This document shows positions 15,917-23,433 of a stretch of 64,000 nt of DNA, piece by piece. Under the pieces are notes generated by a model, which was given only the letters and a program-made list of their open reading frames with translations, searched no databases and had not been told where the DNA came from. Both the position numbers and the translations under genes were made by a program. Origin of the DNA: Lachnospiraceae bacterium (GTDB taxonomy: Bacteria; Bacillota; Clostridia; Lachnospirales; Lachnospiraceae); NCBI GenBank assembly GCA_028724245.1, contig JAQYDI010000031.1, positions 1 through 64,000 on the forward strand. Direction: 5' to 3'. How positions within the stretch are numbered: the stretch's first letter is position 1; every line of letters starts with the position of its first letter.

Positions 15917-18070
15917 TCATCCCACATTCTGTCCGGCCTTCGTTTTCAGTTTCTCCAGAAAATCCGGTACCTTCCCTTTCTCAATGAAAAAATCCGATAC
16001 CATCTCTTCACCTGTTTCTGTATCCGTCATGTAGGCAGTCACATGAAATCCCGGCTCAACGCTTTTCAGCGTCAGATTGATATTGCTGGCCATTGCAGAT
16101 ACCAGACAGGATTTCAGTACTTCCAGCTGCTTTTCATCTTCTGTCCATAGGGTATTGTACTGACTTGAAGCAGAACTGAGATCGTCCCATTCAGTAAAAC
16201 CTGCCGCCTCTGAGCCGGTCAGATAGCTTTCACTGTCCATCTCACTCTGTTCTTCATAAAGGATCCGGGCCTTGTATATGGAATCGTATACGGAAGTCTG
16301 TTCGTAACCGTATCCCTTTAACAGCGTCAGCGTATGTCTGAATGACGGATACACAGGATAGGAATTATAGTAATCATTCTGACTTTGGGCAAATTCCAGA
16401 TACAGTACCGGTTCCTCGCTGCACATGGTTTCCATGGTCAGATCCTTCAGTTCCCGCTTATATGTACGCAGCAGCGTAATGTACTGTGCATCATCAAGGC
16501 TCAGCTTCATCTTATTCTCAGAAAAGCCGTTGTTGATCCATACCGTACAGTTCTCCTCCCCTCTTGTGAGGACAGGATAAAGGGATTCCTTATAGCGGTC
16601 CATGGCAAATATCTCACTGCATTCTGCGAAACTGTCCGTGATCTTCACCGTATAGCAGCGATAAACAGATCTTCCGTTTTTCAGCCGGAAGCAGACCACC
16701 ATGGTGCCGCAATCATCATCCCACTTTTCAATCTCCATGGACTTTTCTGCCATACGAAGGATCGGCTGAACATTTTTCAGATTCATCTGGGACAATATAC
16801 TGCATAATTCCTGGTTGGTGTATGAATAGCTGAACACCGTCTCCTGGTCGAGCATCTTTTCGTACTCTTCCTGTGTGTACTCTTTAATGTAATTGCGGTA
16901 ATACTCCAGCTGCGACAGGGAGACTCCTGCAGAATCCAGCTCCGCCTCGGACGGAAGCCATGTGTCGAATCCCGTCAGATCGAACCGGAAAATGCACATA
17001 AATATAACTGCACATCCGGTACAGATCATCATGGACAGCCTGTGATTGAAAAATGCCCGGAAATCCAGCTGAAGCACCATCTGCATAATGCAGTGCATGA
17101 TGATGCAGCCTGCCACAATGCCGAGATACAGCCAGAAATCGCTGTTGTTGTAAGACATGGATCTCAGAAAAATACCCGTCATAACACCGATCATGGTGAC
17201 TGTCAGGAAACTGATCACCGGTCCTGCAGCCGGATAAGCCAGTCCGCAGCCGGTTTTCTCAGCCGGTCTCTTCAGAAACAGTGCGGAGGCTGCCGCAGGC
17301 AGAAGAACTGCCATCCCAAACAGAAGCAATGTTGAAAATACATCATAATACCCTGTGGTGCCGTACCTGTTCAACACTTCAAGACAGATCGTCACAGCGC
17401 TTCCGTCACCGTAGAGCAGCGGTCTGCCCGTATCCACGTAGGTTTGAAAAAAGAGGGACTGACACTCCCTGAACAGAGCACAGAATACAGGACCTGCAAA
17501 ATGCAGAAATAAAAGCGTTATGATGCTGGAAAGATAACTTCCTGCCAGCAGAACAGCAATTGCGCTGACCGAGTAAAATATCCAGTAAAAGACCAGATAC
17601 AGAAAAGCCAGCAATGCCAGTTCCTTCATATATCCGACGATTATGGCGCCATGGGCAATGCCTACCAGTACCGCACTGCCGTACAGGATCACATAAGGCA
17701 CTGCAAACAGCACAAAACCTGTCAGATAACGGTACCAGAACTGCATACCCCTGCTTATGGGCAGAGAATGATAAAAGTCCACTTTGCTCCTGCTGAAAAG
17801 ATATCCGAATTCCAGCAGGGCAGCCGCTGCAGCCATGATAAATATCATAAGATACAGCCATTCGTTCCGGCTCATGAATTCCAGCAGAAAACTTTCAGGT
17901 ATGCTGACAGATGTCTCCTGCATGTACTGCCCCAGATCAAGGGCCACACTGACAGGGAGGGCAAATATCAGCGCGATGGTGAAAATCCCTCCTGCCCAGA
18001 TATTGCGCAGGCATTCCTGAGCAAGAAGACGTTCAAACAGCTTTCTAGCCGATAATTTTTTTGATATCAT
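15917..18070 (-). CDS. ABC transporter permease with large extracellular domain (DUF6449-like)
   Basis: The 717-residue membrane protein begins with about ten hydrophobic segments in the first 370 residues, including SKVDFYHSLPISRGMQFWYRY, the cytosolic loop typical of ABC-2-like permeases that accompany YtrB-type ATPases. A long soluble part of about 320 residues follows, similar in layout to the DUF6449 region of clostridial exporters. I choose the ATG at 18070, preceded by AGGAT and a GGAGGTGG run; it overlaps the ATPase stop by 26 bases. With the ATPase it should form an efflux or signalling transporter. The substrate is unknown; relatives respond to cell-envelope antibiotics. No GntR-type regulator gene is adjacent, unlike many of these operons. 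Confidence 0.8.
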   Translation of the reverse strand: MISKKLSARKLFERLLAQECLRNIWAGGIFTIALIFALPVSVALDLGQYMQETSVSIPESFLLEFMSRNEWLYLMIFIMAAAAALLEFGYLFSRSKVDFYHSLPISRGMQFWYRYLTGFVLFAVPYVILYGSAVLVGIAHGAIIVGYMKELALLAFLYLVFYWIFYSVSAIAVLLAGSYLSSIITLLFLHFAGPVFCALFRECQSLFFQTYVDTGRPLLYGDGSAVTICLEVLNRYGTTGYYDVFSTLLLFGMAVLLPAAASALFLKRPAEKTGCGLAYPAAGPVISFLTVTMIGVMTGIFLRSMSYNNSDFWLYLGIVAGCIIMHCIMQMVLQLDFRAFFNHRLSMMICTGCAVIFMCIFRFDLTGFDTWLPSEAELDSAGVSLSQLEYYRNYIKEYTQEEYEKMLDQETVFSYSYTNQELCSILSQMNLKNVQPILRMAEKSMEIEKWDDDCGTMVVCFRLKNGRSVYRCYTVKITDSFAECSEIFAMDRYKESLYPVLTRGEENCTVWINNGFSENKMKLSLDDAQYITLLRTYKRELKDLTMETMCSEEPVLYLEFAQSQNDYYNSYPVYPSFRHTLTLLKGYGYEQTSVYDSIYKARILYEEQSEMDSESYLTGSEAAGFTEWDDLSSASSQYNTLWTEDEKQLEVLKSCLVSAMASNINLTLKSVEPGFHVTAYMTDTETGEEMVSDFFIEKGKVPDFLEKLKTKAGQNVG

Positions 18071-18947
18071 ATCCTGCCACCTCCGTTTCACTGATAAAGA
18101 TTTCTTCCAGGCTGAGGGGAAGGATCTCATAAAATACCGGATTCTGTGCTGTAATTGCTGAAACCAGCTGCTCCCGGTGTCCGCGCACCGTTACTGTATG
18201 CAGGGATCCCCTGCACTCATGGCTGACCAGCTCAAGCTCCTCAAAAGCCTTCTGTGCATCCTCTTCCTCCCGGAACACACACTGCGCCTTATGGATATGA
18301 AGCTTCATATCCTCCACATCTCTGGAGAGCAGCATGCCGCCTTTATAAAGCAGGCCCACATGGTCACAGATATCCTCCAGTTCCCGCATGTTGTGGGAGG
18401 CTATCACCGGCGTAAACTCCCGGTGTGTCATCTCATAAGCCAGCAGGTTCTTGACCATCTGCCGCATCACCGGGTCCAGACCGTCAAAAGTCTCATCACA
18501 AAGCATGTACTTTGTACCGGCGCATACCCCTGCGATCATGCTCAGCTGCTTGCGCATGCCCTTGGAATAGGTATGGATCTTCTTGGAAGGATCCAGTTCC
18601 ACATCCCGCACCATACGGTCATACCGCCCCGAATCAAAATCCTCATAGATCATCCGGTAGTAATTGCGCATATCCACCAACGTTGCATTCTCAAAAAAAT
18701 ACTGTTCATCAGATATGTAAAAAATCTTCTTCTTGGCCGGGACATGATCAAAAACCTGCTGATCATCCACCAGAATCACACCTTCATCGGCTCTGTAGAT
18801 TCCACTCATCAGGCGCAGCAGCGAGCTTTTCCCCGATCCATTGATCCCGATCAGTCCGAATACCGCGCCTTCCTTTATCTGAAATGATACCCGATCCACT
18901 GCCAGCGTATTCTCGAAACACTTACTGACATTTCTCACATCAATCAT
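18045..18947 (-). CDS. ABC transporter ATP-binding protein (YtrB/EcfA-like exporter ATPase)
   Basis: The 300-residue ATPase carries Walker A GINGSGKSS (about 35-43), signature YSKGMRKQLSM (about 128-138; the usual Ser-Gly-Gly is Ser-Lys-Gly, as is common in this subgroup), Walker B MLCDETFDGLDP and an H-loop ASHN. A C-terminal extension of about 80 residues follows, typical of exporters paired with large permeases. It energises the permease encoded by the overlapping downstream gene. The ATG at 18947 lies in a leader with a promoter at 18995-19024. Substrate is unknown. Confidence 0.9.
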   Translation of the reverse strand: MIDVRNVSKCFENTLAVDRVSFQIKEGAVFGLIGINGSGKSSLLRLMSGIYRADEGVILVDDQQVFDHVPAKKKIFYISDEQYFFENATLVDMRNYYRMIYEDFDSGRYDRMVRDVELDPSKKIHTYSKGMRKQLSMIAGVCAGTKYMLCDETFDGLDPVMRQMVKNLLAYEMTHREFTPVIASHNMRELEDICDHVGLLYKGGMLLSRDVEDMKLHIHKAQCVFREEEDAQKAFEELELVSHECRGSLHTVTVRGHREQLVSAITAQNPVFYEILPLSLEEIFISETEVAGYDIKKIIG

Positions 18948-18994
18948 AATATATTTCTTCCTCCTGTCTGCCGTTATTTCGACATACCGTTATT

Positions 18995-19059
18995 ATATTA
19001 ACACAGGTTTCGCCAAATAGCCAATTAAAAGAATATTAAGATATTAAGGTTCCATTAAG
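18995..19059 (-). promoter_or_regulatory. ABC operon promoter with upstream CTTAAT repeats
   Basis: TTGGCT (19019-19024) and TAATAT (18995-19000) lie 18 bases apart on the minus strand. Just upstream of the -35 box are three copies of CTTAAT (plus-strand ATTAAG at 19035-19040, 19043-19048 and 19054-19059), with steps of 8 and 11 bases. An 11-base direct-repeat step is the usual geometry for OmpR-family response regulators. Confidence 0.5.
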
Positions 19060-19080
19060 GTGTGGCTCTAAACAGTAATT

Positions 19081-19857
19081 TTAACGCCTGAAAAAGGAAA
19101 GTACTTTGTTATAGGGCATGCTCCCGCCGAACAGATCCAGCGCGCTTCCGATGGTGACATCCACTTTTTCCCGGCCAAGTTTTTTCAGTGTCTCCAGATC
19201 TTCAAAACCTGATACACCGCCGGCATAGGTGACCGGTATTTTCCCCCAGTCTCCCAGCATCCGGGCTACGCCTTCCTCGATTCCGCCTGCGCGGCCTTCC
19301 ACATCTACTGCATGGATCAAAAATTCACTGCAGCTTCCTGCCAGTTCATCCAGCAATTCGGGTGTCAGCTCCTCTTCGGTAAATTTCTGCCAGCGGTCCG
19401 TTACGATATAATAGGTCCCGTCCTTCCTGCGGCAGCTCAGATCCAGCACCAGATGCTCTCTGCCAACCCGTCTGCGGATTTTTTCCAGGTTTTCCAGATT
19501 GATCCTGCCGTCCCTGAATACATAGCTGGTTACGATGACATGGGAGGCTCCCGCTTCAAGATAAGCCTCTGCATTATCCGCATGAATGCCGCCTCCGATC
19601 TGCATGGTTCCCGGACAGGCCCCAAGGGCTGCCTCCGCCTGCGCTCTGGTTGCTTCAAACCAGGGAGAGGAGACCGGATTGAGCATAATAATATGTCCTC
19701 CCTTCAGTTCGTCCTTTTCGTAAAAACGGGCAAACCATGCTGCATCCTTTTCCGATACAAAATTATCAACCGCATAATCGCCTGAATCCTTCAGGCTGCC
19801 GCCCACGATCTGTTTTACCTTTCCGTTATGAATATCAATGCACGGTCTGAATCTCAT
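19081..19857 (-). CDS. hisA: Eukaryote-type HisA (phosphoribosylformimino-AICAR-P isomerase)
   Basis: The 258-residue protein resembles yeast HIS6 rather than the ordinary bacterial HisA. It has RPCIDIHNGKVKQIVGG at the start, MQIGGGIHADN near 80, VLDLSCRRKDG, FLIHAVDVEGRAGGI and VDVTIGSALDLFGG near the end, all matching the fungal enzyme as I know it. The reaction is the Amadori isomerisation that is step four of histidine synthesis. I choose the ATG at 19857, which has GGAG five bases upstream. No other his gene is nearby, so it is either a stand-alone replacement of hisA or a second enzyme. The barrel fold and both phosphate-binding glycine loops appear intact. Confidence 0.85.
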   Translation of the reverse strand: MRFRPCIDIHNGKVKQIVGGSLKDSGDYAVDNFVSEKDAAWFARFYEKDELKGGHIIMLNPVSSPWFEATRAQAEAALGACPGTMQIGGGIHADNAEAYLEAGASHVIVTSYVFRDGRINLENLEKIRRRVGREHLVLDLSCRRKDGTYYIVTDRWQKFTEEELTPELLDELAGSCSEFLIHAVDVEGRAGGIEEGVARMLGDWGKIPVTYAGGVSGFEDLETLKKLGREKVDVTIGSALDLFGGSMPYNKVLSFFRR

Positions 19858-19923
19858 AAACACTCCATTCCGCCGCCCGCCGGACGGCATATGATTTTTA
19901 ATATATTCTGTCTTTACTGCCGG

Positions 19924-19957
19924 AAAAAGCGGTTTCTCATACGAAAAACCGCTTTTT
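19924..19957 (-). terminator. Terminator after the glycosyltransferase
   Basis: AAAAAGCGGTTT (19924-19935) pairs with AAACCGCTTTTT (19946-19957) over a ten-base loop. T residues follow in either direction, so it may work bidirectionally. Confidence 0.85.
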
Positions 19958-19991
19958 ATCTGAACAGTTACCTGAATTTATTCTAATTATT

Positions 19992-21011
19992 CTAATTAAA
20001 TCCGTATATTTTCTGCGCTGCTGCATAACCCCAGCTTGCAATCTTTCTGCCCCATCTGCCCGGAAGATTCATGGCAATGCCCAGCAGGCTGAAACGGATC
20101 CTTCTGTATGCTTTGGGATTATGTTCCTTCAGATATGCCCAGATCTCCGCTTTCTTCTTCAGATTCTCCGGATCTTTCGAGCGGATCGCCAGAATCGAAC
20201 TGATGCATGTAATAATCGTCAGATAGCTGAGCATATAGCTTCGCAGCTTTCTGCTTTCGATCCGGTCATGGGTATAGCTGTCGATCATGATCCGGTTTAC
20301 CCGCAGCTGCTGGTCGATCCGCGAAATCATCACTTTTTCATTGACCGACTGATCCTCTCTGCCGATAAAATACCGGTAAAAATTCACATCCAGATAATAC
20401 ATGGTCTTTACAGCAGTAAAAGGCTGGAACGCAAAAATATTATCCACATAAAATGTATGCTTCGGAAGCTCCAGACCGCAGTCTCTTAATACCTGTGTAC
20501 GGTAGATGATAGAATGCATGAGAATGTATTTGCCGGGAGTAAAATGTCCGATCTCATCCCATGTAAAGACCCGGTTGCGGGGCAGGACATGACGGTAGCG
20601 CATCACCATCTTATGTTCCGCATCCACTTTATCGTATACAAAGTTGGACAGCACCATATCCACCGGATCCTCCTGAGCCGACATCTCTCTGAGCAGATCC
20701 AGGATCTTTCTGTAAGGGCCGGTGCTCACGTGGTCATCACTGTCCACAACCTTGAAATACAGCCCTGTGGCATTGGCCAGACCTGCATTGACTGCACCGC
20801 CGTGGCCTGCATTCTCCTGATGGATGGCTTTCACAATTGACGGGTACTTCTCTGCATAACGATCCGCGATCTCTGCCGTATTATCCTTTGTTGAGCCGTC
20901 GTCTACGATCAGGATTTCAACCTCTTCCCCGCCTTTCAGCAGAGATTTGATGCACCGATCCATGTAGGCTGCAGAATTGTAGCAGGGAACCGCTATTGAT
21001 AACAGTTTCAT
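19992..21011 (-). CDS. Family 2 glycosyltransferase
   Basis: The 339-residue protein has the GT-A fold pattern: LSIAVPCYNSAAYMDRC at the start, VEILIVDDGSTKDNT near 35, HQENAGHGGAVNAGL near 70 and the metal-binding FKVVDSDDHV near 92. It lacks membrane helices at the C-terminus. I choose the ATG at 21011, preceded by AAGGTG; the frame continues 38 codons upstream without a good start. It would add a sugar to a cell-envelope or lipid acceptor. It is alone between pyrF and the hisA-like gene, with a terminator behind it, and its leader contains a 10-bp inverted repeat (21035-21086). The donor and acceptor cannot be told from sequence. Confidence 0.85.
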   Translation of the reverse strand: MKLLSIAVPCYNSAAYMDRCIKSLLKGGEEVEILIVDDGSTKDNTAEIADRYAEKYPSIVKAIHQENAGHGGAVNAGLANATGLYFKVVDSDDHVSTGPYRKILDLLREMSAQEDPVDMVLSNFVYDKVDAEHKMVMRYRHVLPRNRVFTWDEIGHFTPGKYILMHSIIYRTQVLRDCGLELPKHTFYVDNIFAFQPFTAVKTMYYLDVNFYRYFIGREDQSVNEKVMISRIDQQLRVNRIMIDSYTHDRIESRKLRSYMLSYLTIITCISSILAIRSKDPENLKKKAEIWAYLKEHNPKAYRRIRFSLLGIAMNLPGRWGRKIASWGYAAAQKIYGFN

Positions 21012-21034
21012 ATTTTCACCTTCAATTTCATTTT

Positions 21035-21086
21035 GTAACTGTTCAGGGCCAGGCAGATTTATATAAAAAGTGCGACGAACAGTTAC
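21035..21086. repeat. 10-bp inverted repeat in the glycosyltransferase leader
   Basis: GTAACTGTTC (21035-21044) and GAACAGTTAC (21077-21086) are perfect inverted copies 32 bases apart. The same ten bases, GAACAGTTAC, also occur at 19962-19971 just past the 3' end of the gene. The element could be the ends of a small dispersed palindromic repeat. Confidence 0.5.
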
Positions 21087-21139
21087 TTCTTTCTTCACTT
21101 CGTGTTCACGTTTTATCCTATTCACTTTGTGTCCGGATT

Positions 21140-22069
21140 TTATAAAGAAATATCTCCGATTGCTCCGAGAATGTCCTCTCTCATGCGGATTGCTTCTGCT
21201 CTGGCTGCCTTTGCATAGTCATGTTCATCCACACCGGCTTTTTTATATGCACACATAATGCCTCTGGAAGAGTTGATCACGGCACCCAGACCTCTTTTGT
21301 CAAATGCGTAGCTTACATCTTTTGCGCCGCCGCCCTGCGCACCGTAGCCGGGTACCAGGAAGAATGTATGAGGCATCTTCGCACGCAGTTCTTCCAGCTG
21401 GGAAGGATAAGTAGCACCCACAACGGCACCTACTGCGGAATAACCGTACTTGCCGGGAACCTCTTCGCCCCATTTTTCACACATCTCACCCATCACTTCA
21501 TAGACACTTCTGTCCCCGATCTTCTGATCCTGCAGTTCGCCGGAGGAAGGATTGGATGTCTTGACCAGCACATAAATACCTTTATCGTACTCTTTACACA
21601 TCTTTAACAGAGGCTTGATACCGTCACTGCCCAGATAACCGTTGACTGTCAGACAGTCCCCGCCGAAGGCAGCAATCATCTGATCGCCTACAGCTGTTTT
21701 ACCGATATGTGCTGCAGCATATGCTTCCATGGTTGTTCCGATATCGTTGCGCTTGCCGTCGGTGATGACATACATGCCTTTTTCATGGGCATAGGCAATG
21801 GTACGGGCCAGAGCGCGGACCCCCTGCCAGCCGTACATCTCATAATATGCTGCCTGAGGCTTTACAGCAGGAACAATATCGCATAATTCATCGATCAGTC
21901 CCTTATTGAACTGCAGCAGTGCATTGGCCGCTGCCTCCAGAGGATCATCAGATGCTGCAAATGCTTCTTTCAGAATATATTCGGGGACATAATCAAGCTT
22001 CGGATCAAGACCTGCAACCGTGGGGTTTTTCATCTCTACAATCTTTTCAATTAATAAATCCATTGACAT
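21140..22069 (-). CDS. pyrF: Orotidine-5'-phosphate decarboxylase
   Basis: The 309-residue enzyme belongs to the longer (type 2) OMP decarboxylase group. It starts with LIEKIVEMKNPTVAGLDP, has VKPQAAYYEMYG near 90 and the catalytic TDGKRNDIGTT (Lys and Asp in the K-x-x-D arrangement) near 120, with FLVPGYGAQGGG and INSSRGIMCAY closing the phosphate site. It makes UMP, the last step of de novo pyrimidine synthesis. It follows a small membrane-protein gene after 38 bases and probably shares its promoter at 22318-22346. No other pyr gene is in the window. Confidence 0.95.
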   Translation of the reverse strand: MSMDLLIEKIVEMKNPTVAGLDPKLDYVPEYILKEAFAASDDPLEAAANALLQFNKGLIDELCDIVPAVKPQAAYYEMYGWQGVRALARTIAYAHEKGMYVITDGKRNDIGTTMEAYAAAHIGKTAVGDQMIAAFGGDCLTVNGYLGSDGIKPLLKMCKEYDKGIYVLVKTSNPSSGELQDQKIGDRSVYEVMGEMCEKWGEEVPGKYGYSAVGAVVGATYPSQLEELRAKMPHTFFLVPGYGAQGGGAKDVSYAFDKRGLGAVINSSRGIMCAYKKAGVDEHDYAKAARAEAIRMREDILGAIGDISL

Positions 22070-22107
22070 AAATCTAATTCCTTTCTTTCAGAACAACAGC
22101 GCAGATA

Positions 22108-22272
22108 TTACTTTCTGCGCACTGCCTTTCTGCGTTTTTTCTGATTTGTATGAAATTCATTTCGTACAGCCAGAGTAATGGCCATAAAACAGAAAAACAG
22201 CTGCAGGGCTGCGGTAATACGGACTTCCTGCTGTTTCAATATCAGCTTCAGTCTGTTCATCAGTCTCTCCAT
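22108..22272 (-). CDS. Small 54-residue membrane protein, unknown
   Basis: The ATG at 22272 has GGAGG eight bases upstream and opens a 54-codon frame. The product has an amphipathic basic N-terminus, one membrane segment at about 17-36 (ITAALQLFFCFMAITLAV) and a strongly basic tail (KKRRKAVRRK). It is the first gene after the promoter at 22318-22346 and precedes pyrF. A TGCGGG/CCCGCA hairpin sits just before its ribosome site. No family is recognised; it may be a one-pass regulatory peptide. Confidence 0.55.
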   Translation of the reverse strand: MERLMNRLKLILKQQEVRITAALQLFFCFMAITLAVRNEFHTNQKKRRKAVRRK

Positions 22273-22317
22273 AACGCCTGCCTCCTTTTTCTGCGGGACC
22301 CCCCGCACATATTATCT

Positions 22318-22346
22318 ACTATATAAGCAAATCACCGATTTGTAAA
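22318..22346 (-). promoter_or_regulatory. Promoter of the small protein-pyrF unit
   Basis: TTTACA (22341-22346) and TATAGT (22318-22323) are 17 bases apart on the minus strand. The spacer contains AAATCGGTGATTT, a short inverted repeat. Confidence 0.65.
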
Positions 22347-22409
22347 GAAAATTTTCTCCAAAGAGGCAGTTTCCTTTCCGCCGCAGTGCGATCCCCGCGG
22401 AGCGTTTTT

Positions 22410-22442
22410 TGTATAATAGGGAACACAGTTTCCCATTATACA
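22410..22442. repeat. Imperfect hairpin next to the tRNA terminator
   Basis: TGTATAAT-A-GGGAA pairs with TTCCC-ATTATACA over a short loop, with one bulged base. It directly abuts the T-run of the tRNA terminator and is itself flanked by T6 on the plus strand, so it could act as a second, plus-strand or backup terminator. Confidence 0.4.
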
Positions 22443-22468
22443 AAAAAGCCTGCAGTAATCTGCAGGCT
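22442..22468 (-). terminator. Terminator of the tRNA-Gln pair
   Basis: AGCCTGCAG (22460-22468, minus sense) and CTGCAGGCT (22447-22455) form a nine-base stem with a four-base loop, followed by T6, four bases after the end of the second tRNA gene. Confidence 0.9.
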
Positions 22469-22472
22469 TAAG

Positions 22473-22544
22473 CAGGGGTACAAGGATTCGAACCTTGAGA
22501 TGACGGAGTCAGAGTCCGGTGCCTTACCGTTTGGCGATACCCCT
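22473..22544 (-). tRNA. tRNA-Gln (anticodon CUG), copy 2
   Basis: The minus strand folds as a cloverleaf: acceptor AGGGGTA/TACCCCT, D arm GCC...GGC with GG in the loop, anticodon loop CTCTGAC (anticodon CTG, glutamine CAG), and T arm CAAGG-TTCGAAT-CCTTG. The discriminator base is G and CCA is not encoded. The outermost anticodon-stem pair is C-U, a mismatch shared with the other copy. Both copies are identical over all 72 bases. Confidence 0.95.
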
Positions 22545-22598
22545 AAAACATATATGAAATTGTGAACCGGAAGACCGGCCGGAACCTGAAGTTCCAAG

Positions 22599-22670
22599 CA
22601 GGGGTACAAGGATTCGAACCTTGAGATGACGGAGTCAGAGTCCGGTGCCTTACCGTTTGGCGATACCCCT
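22599..22670 (-). tRNA. tRNA-Gln (anticodon CUG), copy 1
   Basis: Identical to the gene at 22473-22544 and 54 bases upstream of it, the first one transcribed. A strong promoter lies 41 bases upstream. The pair forms a single unit ending at the terminator at 22442-22468. Confidence 0.95.
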
Positions 22671-22710
22671 ATTTCTTTGTCTGTCGACCCGCTTCGCTGT
22701 CGACTCAGAT

Positions 22711-22739
22711 AATATAGCACACTTCAAAACAAATTGCAA
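22711..22739 (-). promoter_or_regulatory. Promoter of the tRNA-Gln pair
   Basis: TTGCAA (22734-22739) and TATATT (22711-22716) are 17 bases apart on the minus strand. A GTCGAC...GTCGAC hairpin lies between the promoter and the first tRNA. Confidence 0.75.
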
Positions 22740-22787
22740 GCACTTTTTGAAATAAATTGCAAACATTTTTTTGAATAATTCACACTC

Positions 22788-22816
22788 TTTACCTTTATTT
22801 TCCATTATGTTAAGAT
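22788..22816 (+). promoter_or_regulatory. Promoter of the DUF2284 gene
   Basis: TTTACC (22788-22793) and TAAGAT (22811-22816) are 17 bases apart on the plus strand, diverging from the tRNA promoter. Confidence 0.65.
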
Positions 22817-22856
22817 ACACGTGAGTAAAACAAACATTGGGGGAGGTTTAACTGTT

Positions 22857-23399
22857 ATGAATACTGATTATCGTGAACAGGTGGAGAATCTGCTTGCGGA
22901 GTTCCCTGTCTGCGAATATGTTCTGCTGGAGAGGGATGAGCTTGTTTTTTCTGAAAAAGTACGTTTTATATGTGAGAATGAATGTCCCCGCTACGGTCAT
23001 TCATGGGCATGTCCGCCTGTAATCGGAACGATCCAGGAATGTATGGAGCGCTGTCAGTGCTTTTCACATGTGCTTTTATTTACCACTGCTGCCGATGTAC
23101 CGGATATTGCTGATTTTCAGGGCTGTCTGAATGCCCGCCGGGATCATGAACAGGTTTCCTGGGAGCTGACCGAACGCATGAAGCAGGAGTTCGGCGAAAC
23201 GCTGACTCTGACCACCGGATGCATGAAGTGCGAAACCTGTTCCTATCCCGACGCACCCTGCCGTCATCCCGAGCAGCGTTTTGCAACTATTGAAAGCCAC
23301 GGGATCCTGATCATGCAGACAGCTGCCGAGGCCGGACTCAGCTATAATTTCGATGGGCATACGGTCATCTATTTTACATTGATTTTCTACAATGCCTGA
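22857..23399 (+). CDS. DUF2284 cysteine-rich metal-binding protein
   Basis: The 180-residue product matches DUF2284: CENECPRYGHSWACPPVIG near 40-60 and TTGCMKCETCSYPDAPCRHPEQR near 120-145 give about nine cysteines, a likely iron-sulphur or other metal site. It ends YNFDGHTVIYFTLIFYN, as family members do. I choose the ATG at 22857 because GGGGGAGG lies about ten bases upstream; a GTG at 22821 is possible but unsupported. The family is frequent in anaerobes and its reaction is unknown. It is a single-gene unit converging on the helicase gene. Confidence 0.85.
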   Translation: MNTDYREQVENLLAEFPVCEYVLLERDELVFSEKVRFICENECPRYGHSWACPPVIGTIQECMERCQCFSHVLLFTTAADVPDIADFQGCLNARRDHEQVSWELTERMKQEFGETLTLTTGCMKCETCSYPDAPCRHPEQRFATIESHGILIMQTAAEAGLSYNFDGHTVIYFTLIFYNA

Positions 23400-23433
23400 T
23401 GAAAGTGCCGGGCATGTTTCCCGGGAAGGGAGT

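Noticed and set aside
22436-22720. 94-codon minus-strand frame with an internally repeated sequence
   Set aside because: It is a translation of the two tRNA-Gln genes; the apparent protein repeat is the tRNA repeat.
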